Source: Pseudahrensia aquimaris (GTDB lineage: Bacteria > Pseudomonadota > Alphaproteobacteria > Rhizobiales > Rhizobiaceae). From it: a stretch of 64,000 nt of DNA. Every line of letters starts with the position of its first letter. Within the stretch, counting starts at the first letter, position 1. Location: assembly GCF_042676045.1 (NCBI RefSeq), contig NZ_JBHTJV010000013.1:107117-171116 (forward strand), read 5' to 3'. The notes under the pieces were generated by a model, which made no database searches, was not told the origin of the DNA, and worked only from the letters and a program-made list of their open reading frames with translations. Shown piece after piece: positions 63,706 through 64,000 of the stretch. The translations under genes and the position numbers were made by a program.

Positions 63706-63810
63706 TGCGTTGGCGGCAACAGCAACGTGCCGCTGGGCTTCATCTCGCTGATCGAGAACGTGATGATGGTAGGCATGGCGCTTTGGATGTTGTGGAAGAT
63801 GGCTGGGTGA
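63706..63810 (+). pseudogene. Decayed second copy of the MauE C-terminus
   Basis: The frame from 63706 reads CVGGNSNVPLGFISL, then IENVMMVGMALWM and a short different tail to TGA. It matches the end of the glutaredoxin-MauE protein (61551-61653) nearly residue for residue, with many third-base differences. Nothing upstream continues the match, so it is a remnant of a diverged paralogue. Confidence 0.85.
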
Positions 63811-63899
63811 TCGGGCAGCACCAAAGGTCCGCTTTAGAGCCCTTTGTTACCGATGCTTCATTCTCAACAAATGTCCGTTTCCCTAAAGATGCAAAGGTG

Positions 63900-64000
63900 T
63901 GAATAGCCCCGAGTTTCTTAGACACCCTCGGCGTTCATTTTCTGCTGTCGTTCGAAGTCGACGGGTGACAGCATCCCGTTTCTCGCATGTTTCCTTTTCG
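63900..64000. mobile_element. End of an IS3-family insertion sequence (cut by window end)
   Basis: TGAATAGCCCCGAGTTTCTT at 63900-63919 resembles the terminal inverted repeat of IS3-family (IS407-group) elements, which start TGAACCGCCCCGGGTTTCC. It lies 17 bp outside the stop of the transposase fragment. The other end is outside the window. Confidence 0.7.
63918..64000 (-). CDS. IS3-family transposase OrfB, C-terminal fragment (cut by window end)
   Basis: On the minus strand the last codons read KRKHARNGMLSPVDFERQQK and end MNAEGV, the conserved C-terminus of the IS3-family DDE transposase (the LSPVxFE motif after the Arg-rich helix). The stop is at 63918-63920. The rest lies beyond the window. 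Confidence 0.85.
   Translation of the reverse strand, partial: KRKHARNGMLSPVDFERQQKMNAEGV

Overview
The window looks like chromosome from an alphaproteobacterium of the order Hyphomicrobiales (Rhizobiales). The evidence is the tpiA-secG-pyrG order, a CckA-type hybrid kinase beside a one-cysteine DksA and a FliO-like protein, a large B12-dependent ribonucleotide reductase (NrdJ), class II DAHP synthase, a YcjX/YcjF pair and alphaproteobacterial-style accBC. Genus and habitat cannot be read from the sequence; betaine aldehyde dehydrogenase would fit a saline niche but is not diagnostic.

Layout. 0-9.2 kb is core metabolism: the tpiA tail, secG, pyrG, a membrane cyclic-nucleotide-binding protein, a secreted amidase-fold protein, DAHP synthase, a GFA-family protein, and a tightly packed nadE-folP-folB-folK folate run. 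9.2-26.1 kb is cell-envelope and cell-cycle housekeeping: YcjF/YcjX, a SixA phosphatase, dksA, a FliO-like protein, cckA, aat, accC-accB, a DsbA-like protein, an M48 protease, a DEAD helicase and parE. 26.3-34.6 kb is accessory: an uncharacterised protein paired with a DUF3726 protein, a DUF533 protein, a 734-residue protein carrying two and perhaps three 2-oxoglutarate/iron oxygenase modules, two overlapping membrane-protein genes and an AT-rich SIR2-domain gene. 34.6-39.8 kb holds nrdJ, its long regulatory upstream region (candidate NrdR box pair and a full CtrA box) and a two-SH3-domain gene interrupted by an in-frame TGA. 39.8-44.7 kb has a BLUF photoreceptor, a TetA-like exporter, a gpt-ridA-racemase run, an ALKBH8-like AlkB protein and a CinA/MoaB-type protein.

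44.8-53.3 kb begins with tRNA-Leu(UAA), followed by a compact copper-resistance block. It contains a His-rich periplasmic protein, a divergent Crp/Fnr regulator with an Fnr-like palindrome between them, a YHS/HMBD copper P-type ATPase and a CueR regulator. A 44-residue Met/His-rich membrane peptide lies immediately before cueR. After cueR come two c-type cytochromes, CopC, CopD and a Tat-exported multicopper oxidase. Two near-perfect CueR promoters (19-bp spacers) precede the ATPase and the peptide-cueR operon, so the block forms a coherent Cu(I) sensing, export and periplasmic oxidation module.

53.5-64 kb is mixed: an MFS transporter, an asparaginase, an orphan Imm11-like immunity protein, betB with an alpha/beta hydrolase, a divergent lrp/ald pair with a palindromic site, and a glutaredoxin-MauE fusion behind a hairpin that buries its ribosome binding site. 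These are followed by a large protein whose ends look like a split DUF1963 domain, a decayed second MauE copy, and the end of an IS3-family element at the window edge. No CRISPR array, rRNA or prophage was seen.

The items most worth a second look are the multi-module oxygenase, the Met/His peptide in the cue operon, the solitary SIR2 gene, the interrupted SH3 gene and the split DUF1963 protein.
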